Below are positions 36,055 to 45,058 of a DNA stretch of 64,000 bases, in pieces. Below the pieces are notes generated by a model, which saw nothing but the letters and a program-made list of their open reading frames with translations, was not told where the DNA came from and searched no databases. A program made the position numbers and the translations under genes. Source of the stretch: Acidimicrobiia bacterium (GTDB taxonomy: Bacteria; Actinomycetota; Acidimicrobiia; IMCC26256; JAOSJM01); assembly GCA_027494165.1 (NCBI GenBank), contig JAOSJM010000001.1, positions 496,001 through 560,000 of the forward strand, written 5' to 3'. The stretch's first letter is position 1. Each line of letters opens with the position of its first letter.

Positions 36055-37797
36055 TCAGTCGCGCACGACGGCGTCGACGGGGACACCGTTCCAAAACGAC
36101 GGGCCGTCGGGGCAGGTCGCGAGGTCGTCGAGGACCACGGTGATCCCGAAGCCGGCGATCCGCTCGACGTGCCCCTCCTCGCCGGGTCCGTCCACCCACA
36201 CGTTGCCGTCCCTCGGCACGACGCGGGCGTCCACCGCCCCGTGGTGGTCCAGCAGGGCCCGGTAGCCGGAGAGGAAGACGTCGCGGACGTGGGCGAGGTC
36301 GACGCTCGACCGCTCGGGCAGCGGGTCCCCGCTCCGGGCGAGCGGGTCGTGGACACCCCGCGGGCACGCCGTGCCCTCCGGCGCCGAGCCCTCCGCCATG
36401 TCGTCGGGGTCCCAGACGTAGAACCACCCCAGCTCACCGGAGCTCATGGCCACGGCGACCGACCCACGGGCCGCAACGGTCGTCAGCACGCCGCCGGGCG
36501 TGTCGTGGAGCTCGGCGGGCATGGGCACCCAGACGTCCCCGTCGCGGGAGACCCAGGCGTCGGCATGGCCGGGGGTCGACAGCGTCGTACCGCTGGCGAT
36601 CCACAGGTCACCCGCCCGAGAGAGCGAGGTCACCCATGCGGCGGGGAGGTGGCGGTCGAACCCCTCCAGCCGGATCCAGCTGCGCCCACCGTCGGTCGAG
36701 CGCCACAGGATGCTCGGCCTCGGTGCGTGTCCGATCTCGAGCTGTCCCGCCACCACCAGCGAGCGACCGTCGGAGGCCAGGGCGTCGACGTGGAGGCCCT
36801 CGGCCCCGCCGAGGAGGTCCCCTCCGGCCCAGTCCCGCCCGTCGGTGGAGAACCAGGTGGTGTCGCCCTCGGTGATGTCCCACTCGCCGGAGATGCCGTC
36901 AGCGGAGACGATGGCGACGAGCCCGGAGGGTCCCTCGACGAGGTGCCGGACCTCGCCGCTCGAAGAGGAGGTGAACGCACGCTCCCAGGTGGACCCGTCG
37001 GTCCGCCAGACCGCCGGCTCCGGCCCGGCCGGGCCATCGGCCATGCCGTAGGCGAAGAGGCCGAGCGACGTGGCCTCGATCCCCCGGACTCCGACGACCC
37101 CTCCAATCCCCGATCCGGAGTCCGGAGAGAGGTCCGTCTCTTCCGGAGACACCTCGCGCCACGCCCGACCGTCCTCGGACCGCCACACGAACCTCTCTCC
37201 TCCTTGGCTGCCGACGGCCAGCAGCACGTTCCGGCCGGCCGCGACCGCTCCCAGGCCCCCGACCCGGCGGGGGAGCGCATCGGGGTCCACGACGCTCCAG
37301 CGGCGGCCGTCCGGGGAGGTCCAGATCCTCGGCGTGTGCTCCTGGTCCGTGGGGCCGAACCTGGTCCCGACGGCCACGAACCCCGGACCGCCTGCGGTCA
37401 CGTCACCGACGGACTCGAACGGTCCGTCGCCCAGGCCGGCCTCGGCGCGGTCGATCCGGGTCCAACCCTGCGACGTGACGCCGAGGGGCTCCGGTTCGGC
37501 CGGCGGTTCGGCCTGCGGTCCGACCGGCGGTCCGGCGACCACCCGGTCGCGGTCCTCTCCTGCCGGTGACGGCCACGCGATCGCGGCGACGGTCGCCAGC
37601 GCGCCGGCGAGGGCCAGGGCCGCGAGCCCCGCCCGGCGCCGTCGCCGGCGCGCCACCCGGCCCACGGTGGCCCCGGCGTCGGGGACGGACACCGTACGCA
37701 CAGCATCCTGCAGCGCCGCGCCCGCCGACCGGCCCCGCTCCTCGACGCTGATGGGTCTACCTTCCGTTCCGGTGGGCTTCTGCAGCCCTACCGTCAC
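36055..37797 (-). CDS. single-pass membrane protein with BNR-like extracytoplasmic repeats, putative ECF sigma partner
   Basis: About 580 residues. A 50-residue cytoplasmic head ends in an arginine cluster, followed by one membrane segment (AGLAALALAGALATVAAIAW, about 57-76). The outer part has a Pro/Glu linker and repeated Trp-rich Asp-box-like units (WTSPDGRRWSVVD, WRSEDGRAWREVS, FSTDGRDWAGG, WRSTDGGRSWIRL, VSRDGDVWVPM), predicting a beta-propeller. It overlaps the ECF sigma gene by 41 bp. The order fits an anti-sigma factor with an outer sensor, but no zinc anti-sigma HxxxCxxC motif is present, so the function is inferred from context. Start GTG 37797 or TTG 37800 is uncertain. Confidence 0.7.
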   Translation of the reverse strand: MTVGLQKPTGTEGRPISVEERGRSAGAALQDAVRTVSVPDAGATVGRVARRRRRRAGLAALALAGALATVAAIAWPSPAGEDRDRVVAGPPVGPQAEPPAEPEPLGVTSQGWTRIDRAEAGLGDGPFESVGDVTAGGPGFVAVGTRFGPTDQEHTPRIWTSPDGRRWSVVDPDALPRRVGGLGAVAAGRNVLLAVGSQGGERFVWRSEDGRAWREVSPEETDLSPDSGSGIGGVVGVRGIEATSLGLFAYGMADGPAGPEPAVWRTDGSTWERAFTSSSSGEVRHLVEGPSGLVAIVSADGISGEWDITEGDTTWFSTDGRDWAGGDLLGGAEGLHVDALASDGRSLVVAGQLEIGHAPRPSILWRSTDGGRSWIRLEGFDRHLPAAWVTSLSRAGDLWIASGTTLSTPGHADAWVSRDGDVWVPMPAELHDTPGGVLTTVAARGSVAVAMSSGELGWFYVWDPDDMAEGSAPEGTACPRGVHDPLARSGDPLPERSSVDLAHVRDVFLSGYRALLDHHGAVDARVVPRDGNVWVDGPGEEGHVERIAGFGITVVLDDLATCPDGPSFWNGVPVDAVVRD

Positions 37798-38368
37798 CAA
37801 CAGGGTCTCCCTCGGGTCCCTCGGCCGGGGCGTCCTCCCCCAGGCGGCGGGCCAACGACGCCCGTCCCGCGTGGAGGTGGACCCGCACCGTCACCTCGGC
37901 GAGCCCCAGGATCGTCGCGATCTCGGCGGTCGGCCGGTCCTCCAGGTAGTGGAGGGCGACGCACTGGGCCTGGCGGCGGGGGAGGTCGCGCACGGCGGTC
38001 CAGAACGCCTCGTCGGTGGGCTCGACCGGGGCGGTGGCGGGGGCGCGACGCCCCCGGAGACGGGCGATCGCCCGCAGCTCGCGGCCCCGCCGCCGCAGGG
38101 CCGAGGTGGCGAGGTTGGCGACGACACGGCGGACCCAGGCCTCGGGCCGCTCGTAGCGGCTCACGTCGTGCCAGCGGCGGTGGGCCGCGGCGAAGGCCTC
38201 CTGGGCCAGATCCTCGCCCATGGGTATCCCCCCGGCCGAGAGCCCCGCCGCGAGCGCGACCACGGCGCGGTACTCGCGCCGGAAGAAGTCGTCGAAGTCG
38301 AGGCTCGCCGCGTCCTTCGCCCGTCCGGCCGCGGGGACCCCGGTCGGGGCCGGGTCCGCGGTGGCCAT
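37757..38368 (-). CDS. ECF-family RNA polymerase sigma factor
   Basis: The protein has 203 residues from ATG 38368, preceded by GTGGGGA; a TTG 13 codons upstream is possible. Region 2 is visible as FDDFFRREYRAVVALAAGLS and EDLAQEAFAAAHRRW with WVRRVVANLATSALRRRGRE. Region 4 shows LPRRQAQCVALHYLEDRPTAEIATILGLAEVTVRVHLHAGR, the helix-turn-helix that reads the -35 element. The closest style is the SigE/SigM-like subgroup with downstream membrane proteins. Its 3' end overlaps the sensor gene, implying coupled translation and probable sequestration of sigma by that protein. Confidence 0.88.
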   Translation of the reverse strand: MATADPAPTGVPAAGRAKDAASLDFDDFFRREYRAVVALAAGLSAGGIPMGEDLAQEAFAAAHRRWHDVSRYERPEAWVRRVVANLATSALRRRGRELRAIARLRGRRAPATAPVEPTDEAFWTAVRDLPRRQAQCVALHYLEDRPTAEIATILGLAEVTVRVHLHAGRASLARRLGEDAPAEGPEGDPVGDGRAAEAHRNGR

Positions 38369-38459
38369 GATCCCCACATCCTGGTCCCTCGCCGCAGCGG
38401 CCCACAAGGTTCAGTCGGTGGTCCCCGTCCCCCTCCCCCGGGGGTCCTCCGCTCCCGCC

Positions 38460-38615
38460 GGGTTGGAGCGGAATCGGGGTTCACAGCCCCGAAATCGCGC
38501 CAACCCGGGGAGGGGATGGGGGCGCACCGACCCGGGGACGAGGGCCCGGATGAGCCTCCGCTCCCGCCGGGTTGGTGCGGAATCGGGGTCCACAGCCCCG
38601 AAAGCGCGCCAACCC
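38460..38615 (+). repeat. paired palindromic repeats, copies e1 and e2
   Basis: Copies at 38460-38506 and 38569-38615, 109 bp apart, same orientation as d1/d2 and joined by nearly the same spacer. They lie upstream of the sigma factor and downstream of the TIGR03084-like gene, so the sigma-sensor pair is bracketed by direct copies of one duplicated module. The rest of the 320-bp gap 38369-38688 contains no gene that I can see; a sigma promoter must lie just right of 38368. Confidence 0.85.
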
Positions 38616-38688
38616 GGGGAGGGGATGGGGCGCGCCCACCCGGGGCGGAACAGGGCGCGCCGACACCGGGGGAACGGGGAGGGGAGGA

Positions 38689-39492
38689 TCAGGAGGTGCG
38701 GCCGCCCGGCGGCGGGCCCTGCGTCGGCGGGCCCGCGAACACCTGGGCGTGGCGCATCCACTCGGTGGCCCCCTCGCCCTCGGTCTCCAGGCGGGTGTCG
38801 TCGACGTGGCGGGCCTGGGTCACGACCAGGCAGAAGTCGACGGCCGGACCGGTGATCCGGTCGGGGGCGTCCTCGGGTCCCCAGGCCCACACCTCGCCGT
38901 CGGGGGCCGTGAGCTCCACGCGCACCTCGCCCTCGGGGGGCTCCATCCCCCGGTTCGTGAAGGAGAACCGCCGGGTCCGCACCCCCAGGTCGGCGACCTG
39001 GCGCAGTCGCGGGGACTCCGAGGGCGGGAGTCCCAGCCCGTCCCGCACGTGCTGGCCGTGAGCCCAGGTCTCCATCAGCCGGGCGGTGAGGAAGGACCGG
39101 GGGCTCATCGCGCTGGCCACCCAGGGGATGCGGTCCTTGGGGTCGTGGGCGAGCACGGCGTCGACCGTCGCCCGGCGCTGCTCCCGCCACCGCTCGAGCA
39201 GCTCGGCCGGCGAGCCGGCGTGGAACTCCTCCTTCGTCCGGCGCTCGAAGGCGGGCAGGTCGGCGAGGGCCTCGGACAGCCGGGCCCCGAAGGCCTCGGG
39301 GTCGGCGGCCGCCATGGCGGCGAGGTGCTCGCTGAAGGACAGGTGACCGATCTGGTCGCGCACGGCCCAGCCCGGGGACGGGGTGGGGCGCTCCCAGTCC
39401 TCGTCGGGCAGCCCGGCCACGAGGTCGTCGAGGGCCTGCTCCTCGGCGGTGAGGTCCTCGACGAGGGCCGCCATCTCCGGGGTCGTGGTCAT
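38689..39492 (-). CDS. TIGR03084-like protein of the DinB/mycothiol-enzyme superfamily
   Basis: A 267-residue protein starting MTTTPEMAALVEDLTAEEQALDDLV, with WAVRDQIGHLSFSEHLAAMAA and METWAHGQHVRDGLG. The histidine-bearing helices are those of the DinB-like four-helix bundle used by mycothiol-dependent maleylpyruvate isomerases, and the overall pattern fits the actinobacterial TIGR03084 family of unknown function. It may bind metal and use a low-molecular-weight thiol; the reaction is unknown. Its ATG overlaps the WS/DGAT stop as ATGA (39489-39492), making it the last gene of a three-gene operon. Confidence 0.78.
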   Translation of the reverse strand: MTTTPEMAALVEDLTAEEQALDDLVAGLPDEDWERPTPSPGWAVRDQIGHLSFSEHLAAMAAADPEAFGARLSEALADLPAFERRTKEEFHAGSPAELLERWREQRRATVDAVLAHDPKDRIPWVASAMSPRSFLTARLMETWAHGQHVRDGLGLPPSESPRLRQVADLGVRTRRFSFTNRGMEPPEGEVRVELTAPDGEVWAWGPEDAPDRITGPAVDFCLVVTQARHVDDTRLETEGEGATEWMRHAQVFAGPPTQGPPPGGRTS

Positions 39493-41128
39493 GCTCGCTC
39501 CTGAATCGTCGGGGATCTCGGGGATGGGAGGGGCTCGGGCGCCGGCGGGGGCTCGGGCACCGGCGGCTCGGGGACCGGCGGCGGCTCGGGGACCGGCGGG
39601 GGCTCGGGCACCGGGGGCTCGGGCACCGGCGGCGGCTCGGGGACCGGCGGTTGCGACCCTCCCGGGGGCACGGGCTCCGGCGGGGGCTCGGGCCGAGCGG
39701 GCTCTGCCCGGGCCGGTTCGGACCGGGGGGCCGCGCCCGTCGCCTCGAGCAGCTCGTCCAGGGACACCCCGATGCCCTCGGCGACGAACCACGGATCGGG
39801 GAGCAGGTCGGGGCAGGCGTTGATACCGAAGTCGACCGAGCCCCCGTAGCTGATCACGGTGATGTTGAGGCCCGCGCCGACGAGGAGCGGCCCCATCGGG
39901 TGGAGGTGCTCGATCCGGGCCCCGGCCGTGTAGAGCGGCATCGGCGGACCGGGCACGTTCGAGGCGATGAGGCTGAAGATCGGCGGGTGGTGGTCGGCGA
40001 GGCGGAGGCGCGTGTACGCGCGCGCGGCGCCGTGCAGGACGGCCGGGGGAGCACGCCGAGGATGTCCTGGACCAGGTCGTCGCCCAGCACGTGCTGGAGG
40101 TGCTTGCCGCTCTCGGTCCCGGCGTGGATGGCCCGGAGGCGCTCGATCGGGTCGGCGACATGCGTGGCGAGCGACGAGCCCATCACGGTGAGCTGGTTGC
40201 CGATCACCTGCTTGGGCCCACCGGCCTCGGGGGTGTGGACGGCCACCGGGACCTGGGCGACGAGAGGCCGGTCGGGGAGCTCGCCGCGGGCGGCCAGGTA
40301 GCGGCGGAGCGCGCCCCCGCAGAGGGCCAGGACGACGTCGTTGACCGTGACGCCCACGGCGTCCTTCACCCGCTTCACGTCGTCGAGCGGCACCGAGAAG
40401 AAGGCGAGCGCCCGGTCGGAGGTGAGCGTGCGGTTGAAGGAGGTCCGGGGGGCCTGGAAGGGGAGCGTCGCGTCGGCCCAGTCGGGCGACGTCCGGAACC
40501 GGGCCAGCCCGATGGCCGCGCGCGCGAGGCCGGGGGCGAGGCGCGCCGTGCGCAGGGGGAGGAGGGCCCACGACGCCGCCGCCCGGCCGAGCCGTTCGGG
40601 CGGCGAGGGGACGCGGTCTCTCCTCGACGGTTGGACGGGAGTCACCGGTGCCGGCGCGGGCTCGACGTCGAGCAGGTGCTCGAGGATGCGCAGGCCGGTG
40701 AAGCCGCCCGCGACGGCGTGGTGGATCTTCAGGAGCACGGCGGCCCGGCCGTCGGGGAGGCCCTCGGCGACCCAGGCCTCCCACAGGGGCCGGCGGAAGT
40801 CGAGCCGCGTGGCGAACGGCGGTGACAGGGCTTCGGAGAGCTCCCGGGGCCCTCCGGGCTCGGGGACCCGCACCCGCCGGACGTGGTGGCGGAGGTCGAT
40901 CTCGGCGACCTCCTCCCAGACCGGCCGGTCGAGGCCGAACGGGACGCCCGCGGGCCGCCGGCGGAAGGTGTCGATGAGCGGGAGGCGCTCCTCGAGGAAG
41001 GCCCGGTAGCCCTCGACGTCGAGGGGCCGCTCGCTCGGGCCGAGGAGCAGGAGGGCACCGACGTGCATGTGCCAGGTGGGCGTCTCGCCGTACAGGAACC
41101 CGGCGTCCAGCCCGCTGAGCCGCTTCAC
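39489..41128 (-). CDS. WS/DGAT-family O-acyltransferase with altered active-site motif, one frameshift
   Basis: About 546 residues after restoring one base in the G-run 40045-40049. The N-terminus VKRLSGLDAGFLYGETPTWH and the C-terminal SNVPGPPMPLY and GLNITVISYGGSVDFG are typical of wax ester synthase/diacylglycerol acyltransferases. The catalytic HHxxxDG motif reads HHAVAGG (His136, His137), with the aspartate replaced by glycine. The last 60 or so residues are a Pro-Val-Pro-Glu repeat tail. Activity may be reduced or altered. The GTG start overlaps the hydrolase stop as GTGA. Likely role: storage lipid or wax ester formation, or acyl transfer to another alcohol. Confidence 0.83.
39530..39655. 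repeat. in-gene proline-rich repeat (PVPEPP units)
   Basis: Short repeats of GGGGGCTCGGGCACCGG and variants encode, on the minus strand, a C-terminal tail of roughly eight PVPEPP-type units in the WS/DGAT gene. Low-complexity sequence prone to length change; also a likely assembly weak point. Confidence 0.7.
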
Positions 41129-42381
41129 GGCAACTCCTCGGCCGGGACGAGGCCCGAGGCCACCAGTGCCCGGTGCACGAACTGGCCCACGGGAGGGGAC
41201 CGGAAGAAGCCCATGTGGCCGCCCTGGTACCACTCGATCGAGGGCTGGCCCCAGTGGTCCCACAGCTCGTGGACCTGCCGGTAGGGGTGGACGAGGCGGT
41301 CGGCGATGCCGGCGAAGATGAAGCGCCGGTCGAGCGGGAGGCGGGGCTCGAGCGCGAGCGGCGACACGACCCGGTGCAGGCACAGGGACAGGCCGGCCAG
41401 CTTCTCGTACTCGCGGCGCCGCGTCATCCGGGTGGGGAGGTGGTACCCGAGGAGCTCGGCCAGCTCCACGACGGGGATCCCGGCGATCACGCAGGCCAGG
41501 TCGTCCTCGACCCCCGCCACCAGGGAGACGGCGAAACCGCCGAGCGACAGGCCCCACAGCCCCACGGGCTCGTCGTGCCGGGACCGGATCCAGGCGATCG
41601 TCCGGCGGACGTCCCACACCGATTGGGCCGCGGCGTGGACGCTGTCGAGCGGGTCCTCGGTGGGGTAGCCGATCGTGTGCCAGCTCCCGGACCGGCGGGG
41701 CCCGTGGAGCGGCTGGACGACCATCGCCACGTTGAGCCCGAGGCGGCGGTGGAGCCACCCGGCCCGGAAGACCGCCACGTCCACCGTGGGGCTCCCCATG
41801 ACGGCGCCGTGCACGCAGACGAGCCACGGTCGGGGCTCGCCGTGGCGCAGCACCCAGGCGTGGGCGGTGCGGTTGGCCTCGTAGGCGAGCCACCGGTCCC
41901 GGCCCGGCTCGGCCGGGAACGGCGCGTAGCCGCTGTCGAAGGTCACGTGCTCGTAGGCGATCCCGTGGACCGACTCCGGCTCGCTGCGGACGTCGGACGG
42001 CGGCGGCGGTGAGCGGTGGTAGCGCACCGGGTCGTCGAGCCAGCCCCGTCGTTCGAACAGCTCGAGGGCGAGGCTGGCCTCGGCGAGCCGCCGGTGGAGC
42101 ACCGGGGCGGGGGGCGGCATGGTCACGGTGCGGAACACGCTCGTGGCCAGCTCGTCGACGAGCGCGCCGCGCAGGACCCCGAGCGTGGGGCGGACCGGGA
42201 GAGGGCCGTCGGGGTGGCCGACCGCGAGGTGCTGCCAGGAGCGCGCGTAGAAGGCGGCTGCACGCGGGACCGACAGGAGCAGGTCCCCCCATCGCCGGGC
42301 GTCGAGCACCTCCCTGGTCCGGCGCCCGGCGGTGCTCAGGGCCCGGTGGGGAGGGCCGGCGAGGCGAGCCAGGTCCACCAT
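41125..42381 (-). CDS. alpha/beta-hydrolase-fold esterase or lipase
   Basis: A 418-residue alpha/beta hydrolase: HGAVMGSP as the oxyanion loop, the nucleophile elbow GLSLGG, an acidic residue in FAGIADRLVHP and the histidine in YQGGHMGFF. A long N-terminal region of about 190 residues precedes the core; it is hydrophilic with no clear signal peptide. Coupled by GTGA to the WS/DGAT gene, it may release or remodel acyl chains handled by that enzyme. ATG 42381 and GTG 42384 are both possible starts. Confidence 0.78.
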   Translation of the reverse strand: MVDLARLAGPPHRALSTAGRRTREVLDARRWGDLLLSVPRAAAFYARSWQHLAVGHPDGPLPVRPTLGVLRGALVDELATSVFRTVTMPPPAPVLHRRLAEASLALELFERRGWLDDPVRYHRSPPPPSDVRSEPESVHGIAYEHVTFDSGYAPFPAEPGRDRWLAYEANRTAHAWVLRHGEPRPWLVCVHGAVMGSPTVDVAVFRAGWLHRRLGLNVAMVVQPLHGPRRSGSWHTIGYPTEDPLDSVHAAAQSVWDVRRTIAWIRSRHDEPVGLWGLSLGGFAVSLVAGVEDDLACVIAGIPVVELAELLGYHLPTRMTRRREYEKLAGLSLCLHRVVSPLALEPRLPLDRRFIFAGIADRLVHPYRQVHELWDHWGQPSIEWYQGGHMGFFRSPPVGQFVHRALVASGLVPAEELP

Positions 42382-42525
42382 CACGCGCGCTCCCCGGCCG
42401 GGGTCGCGCGACGACCCACCGGGCCGGCGGCCCGGGATCCTCCCCCGCTCAGCGCCTCACCGAGCGCTCGACGCATCCCTGCTCCTCTGGTTCGCCCGGG
42501 CCCCGGCCGGATCCGGCGGGAGGGC

Positions 42526-44075
42526 TCAGACGATCCGGGTCTCCTTTCCGGTCCAGTACCGCTCCCGGATCAACCGCTTGTAGAGCTTGCCGGTCGGCTC
42601 GCGAGGGAGGTCGGCCGCGAAGTCGATCGATCTCGGGCACTTGTACCCGGCCAGGTGCTCCCGGCAGAAGGCCTGGAGCTCCGCGGCCAACCCGGGGCCG
42701 GCGTCGGCCATGTCGATCGGCTGGACGACGGCTTTCACCGCCTCCCCCATCTCGTCGTCGGGCACCCCGAAGACCGCGGCGTCGAGCACCCTGGGGTGGG
42801 TGACGAGCAGGTTCTCGGCCTCCTGGGGGTAGATGTTCACGCCGCCCGAGACGACCATGAAGTCGCGGCGGTCGGTCAGGTAGAGGTAGCCGTCCTCGTC
42901 GAGATAGCCGACGTCACCGACGGTGACCCAGCCCTCCTGGTTGCGCGTGTCGGCGGTCTTCTGGGGGTCCTTGTGGTACTCGAAGACCAGACCACCGCCC
43001 GGCTCGAAGTACACGACCCCCGGTTGGCCGGTGGGCAGCTCGTTGCCCTCCTCGTCGAGGATGTGGGGGACCCCGAGCATCGGGCGGCCCACCGACCCCC
43101 TGTGGGCGAGCCACTCCTCGCTCGTGATCATCGTGGCGCCGATGGCCTCGGTGCACGAGTAGTACTCGTGGAGGATCGGGCCCCACCACTCGATCATCTG
43201 CTCCTTGACGGGGATCGGGCACGGCGCGGCCGCGTGGATGGCGCACTCGAGGGACGACAGGTCGTAGCGGGACCTCACCTCCTCGGGGAGCTTGAGCATG
43301 CGCACGAACATCGTGGGCACCCACTGGCTGTGGGTGACCCGGTACCGCTCGATGGCGGCCAGGGCCTCCTCGGGGTCGAAGCGCTCCATGATCACGACGG
43401 TGGCCCCCAGGCGGGTGGTCATCATCGAGAACTGGAGGGGGCCGAGTGGTACAGCGGCGCCGGGGAGAGGTAGACGCTGTCCTGGCCCATCCCGTAGACG
43501 TGCTGGAGCACGAGGGCCTGGATCGGCGGGTTCCCGATGGGCGTGCGCTCGAGGGTGTACCGGATCCCCTTGGGGCGACCGGTGGTCCCCGAGGAGTAGA
43601 GCATGGCGTGGCCCTCGAGCTCCTCGGCGAGCGGCTCCGCCGGGAACCGGGCCACGGCCTCCTCGTAGGGCTCGTACCCCTCGAGGGAACCTCCCACCAC
43701 GAGCCGGGTCTCGACGGCGTCGGCCATCGTGTCCACGAGCTCGGCGGCGACGTCGGCGAGGGCCGTGGACGTGACGAGGAGGCGGGCGTCGCAGTCCTCG
43801 AGCACGTAGGCGACCTCGGCCGCGTTGAAGTGGGAGTTGATGGCCGTGTAGTAGACGCCCGACCGTTGGGCCGCCCAGCACACCTCGAGGTAGCGGGCGT
43901 TGTTCTCCATGAAGATCGCGATGTGGTCGCCGAACCCGATCCCCGCCGCGGCCATGAGCTGGGCCAGGCGGTTCGAGCGGTCGTCGAGCTCGCGGTAGGA
44001 CACGGCCTCGCCGCTGCCCGCCATGACGTAGGCGGGCTTGTCCGGGGTCTCAGCGGCGTACGTTGCCGGCCACAC
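42526..44075 (-). CDS. AMP-forming acyl-CoA synthetase, one frameshift
   Basis: About 516 residues after restoring one base in the G-run 43437-43441 (CCCCC on the coding strand), which joins LYHSAP to LQFSMMTTRLGATVV. Motifs: MLYSSGTTGRPKGIRYTLE, YYSCTEAIGATMIT, VGDVGYLDEDGYLYLTDRRD and the C-terminal REPTGKLYKRLIRERYW. The P-loop-like serine-rich motif is complete. It should activate a medium or long carboxylic acid to its CoA ester. The GTG start has AGGAGGAGCC upstream; operator candidate S8 lies 66 bp further up, shared with the divergent crotonase gene. Confidence 0.88.
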
Positions 44076-44140
44076 GGCTCCTCCTCGCAGGTTGCGACCC
44101 GAGCCTCGCGCACCGGCGAGACCGGGGCACGGCGAAGGCC

Positions 44141-44156
44141 GTGAACGTGAGTTAAC
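44141..44156. promoter_or_regulatory. operator candidate S8
   Basis: GTGAACGTGAGTTAAC, both halves fully matching the consensus, in the 135-bp divergent gap between the acyl-CoA synthetase (start 44075) and the crotonase (start 44211). Confidence 0.65.
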
Positions 44157-44210
44157 CTTCGCGGCGGGTGGCCGGTCAACCGCGGGGCCACCCGTGAGGG
44201 AGGGAGCAGG

Positions 44211-45013
44211 ATGGACGCCACGATGGTCCGCTACGACGTCGCCGACCGGGTCGCCACGATCACCCTGAACCGTCCCGAGGTCATGAACGCGATGACGGTG
44301 GAGAGCGCCGCGCAGCTCCTGGCCGCGTTCGACGAGGCCGAACGGGACCCGGCGGTGGGGTGCGCCGTGGTCACCGGCGCCGGGAAGGCCTTCTGCGCCG
44401 GCGACGACGTGCAGTCGGCCTGGGAGCCCGAGGCGCTCGAGCCGGAGCTGGCCAAGCTGCGCCGCTCGATCCCGGCCCCCACCACCGAGTCGCTGCGGAT
44501 CGTCGAGTTCGAGAAGCCCCTGATCGCGGCGGTCAACGGGATCGCGGTGGGCTGGGGGCTCGACCTCGCCCTCCTGGCCGACATCCGCCTCGCGAACCCC
44601 TACGCTCGGTTCGGCGCCCTCTACGTGAACTTCAACCTGTGCGCCGACTTCGGGAGCCTCCGGCGCCTGCCCCAGCTCGTCGGGCCGTCGCGCGCGGCCG
44701 AGATCCTCTTCACCGGTGACCTCGTCGACGCGGCGGAGGCGGAGCGGATCGGGCTCGTCTCACGGGTGGTCGAGGCCGACGCGCTGATGGACGAGGCCCG
44801 GGCGCTGGCCGGACGCATCGCCGCGAAGCCGCCGGCCGCCCTGCGGGCCCTCAAGGCGGGCTTGCGGCTCGGGACCGGATGACCGCGGGCGCCCTCGGCG
44901 AGCTCGGCGCGTTCGTCGGCCGGTCCCTCACCACGTTGTTCGAGACCGACGACCACCACGAGGCCGTGAAGGCGTTCATGGAGGGCCGGGCGCCCGTGTT
45001 CACCGGCCGCTGA
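44211..45013 (+). CDS. crotonase-family protein, one frameshift near the 3' end
   Basis: Crotonase motifs: VATITLNRPEVMNAM, VTGAGKAFCAGDDVQ and NGIAVGWGLDLALLADIRL. The first frame stops at 44882, too short; with one base restored near 44872-44878 the protein continues ALGELGAFVGRSLTTLFETD and ends at 45013 with 267 residues, the usual length. Of the two classical hydratase glutamates, the first position holds aspartate (GWGLDLAL) and the second is not glutamate, so hydratase activity is not certain. It shares the S8 promoter region with the ligase and precedes another ligase by 45 bp. Confidence 0.82.
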
Positions 45014-45058
45014 ACCGGCCCCGGACCGCCCGACCGCGAGGAGGCCAGGAGGAGCCCC

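Noticed and set aside
35811..36265. Repeated peptides (WCGIGVHSPE-like) as a small-protein family
   Set aside because: They are translations of the palindromic DNA repeat in whichever frame is open. There is no start, ribosome site or codon pattern.
36055..38615. Calling the sigma-sensor pair flanked by direct repeats a composite transposon
   Set aside because: The flanking elements are short palindromic repeats without transposase, terminal inverted repeats or target-site duplications that I can see.
44997..45012. GTTCA...TGAAC palindrome at the end of a crotonase gene
   Set aside because: The half-site order is reversed relative to the ten operator candidates, the spacing differs, and it lies inside corrected coding sequence.
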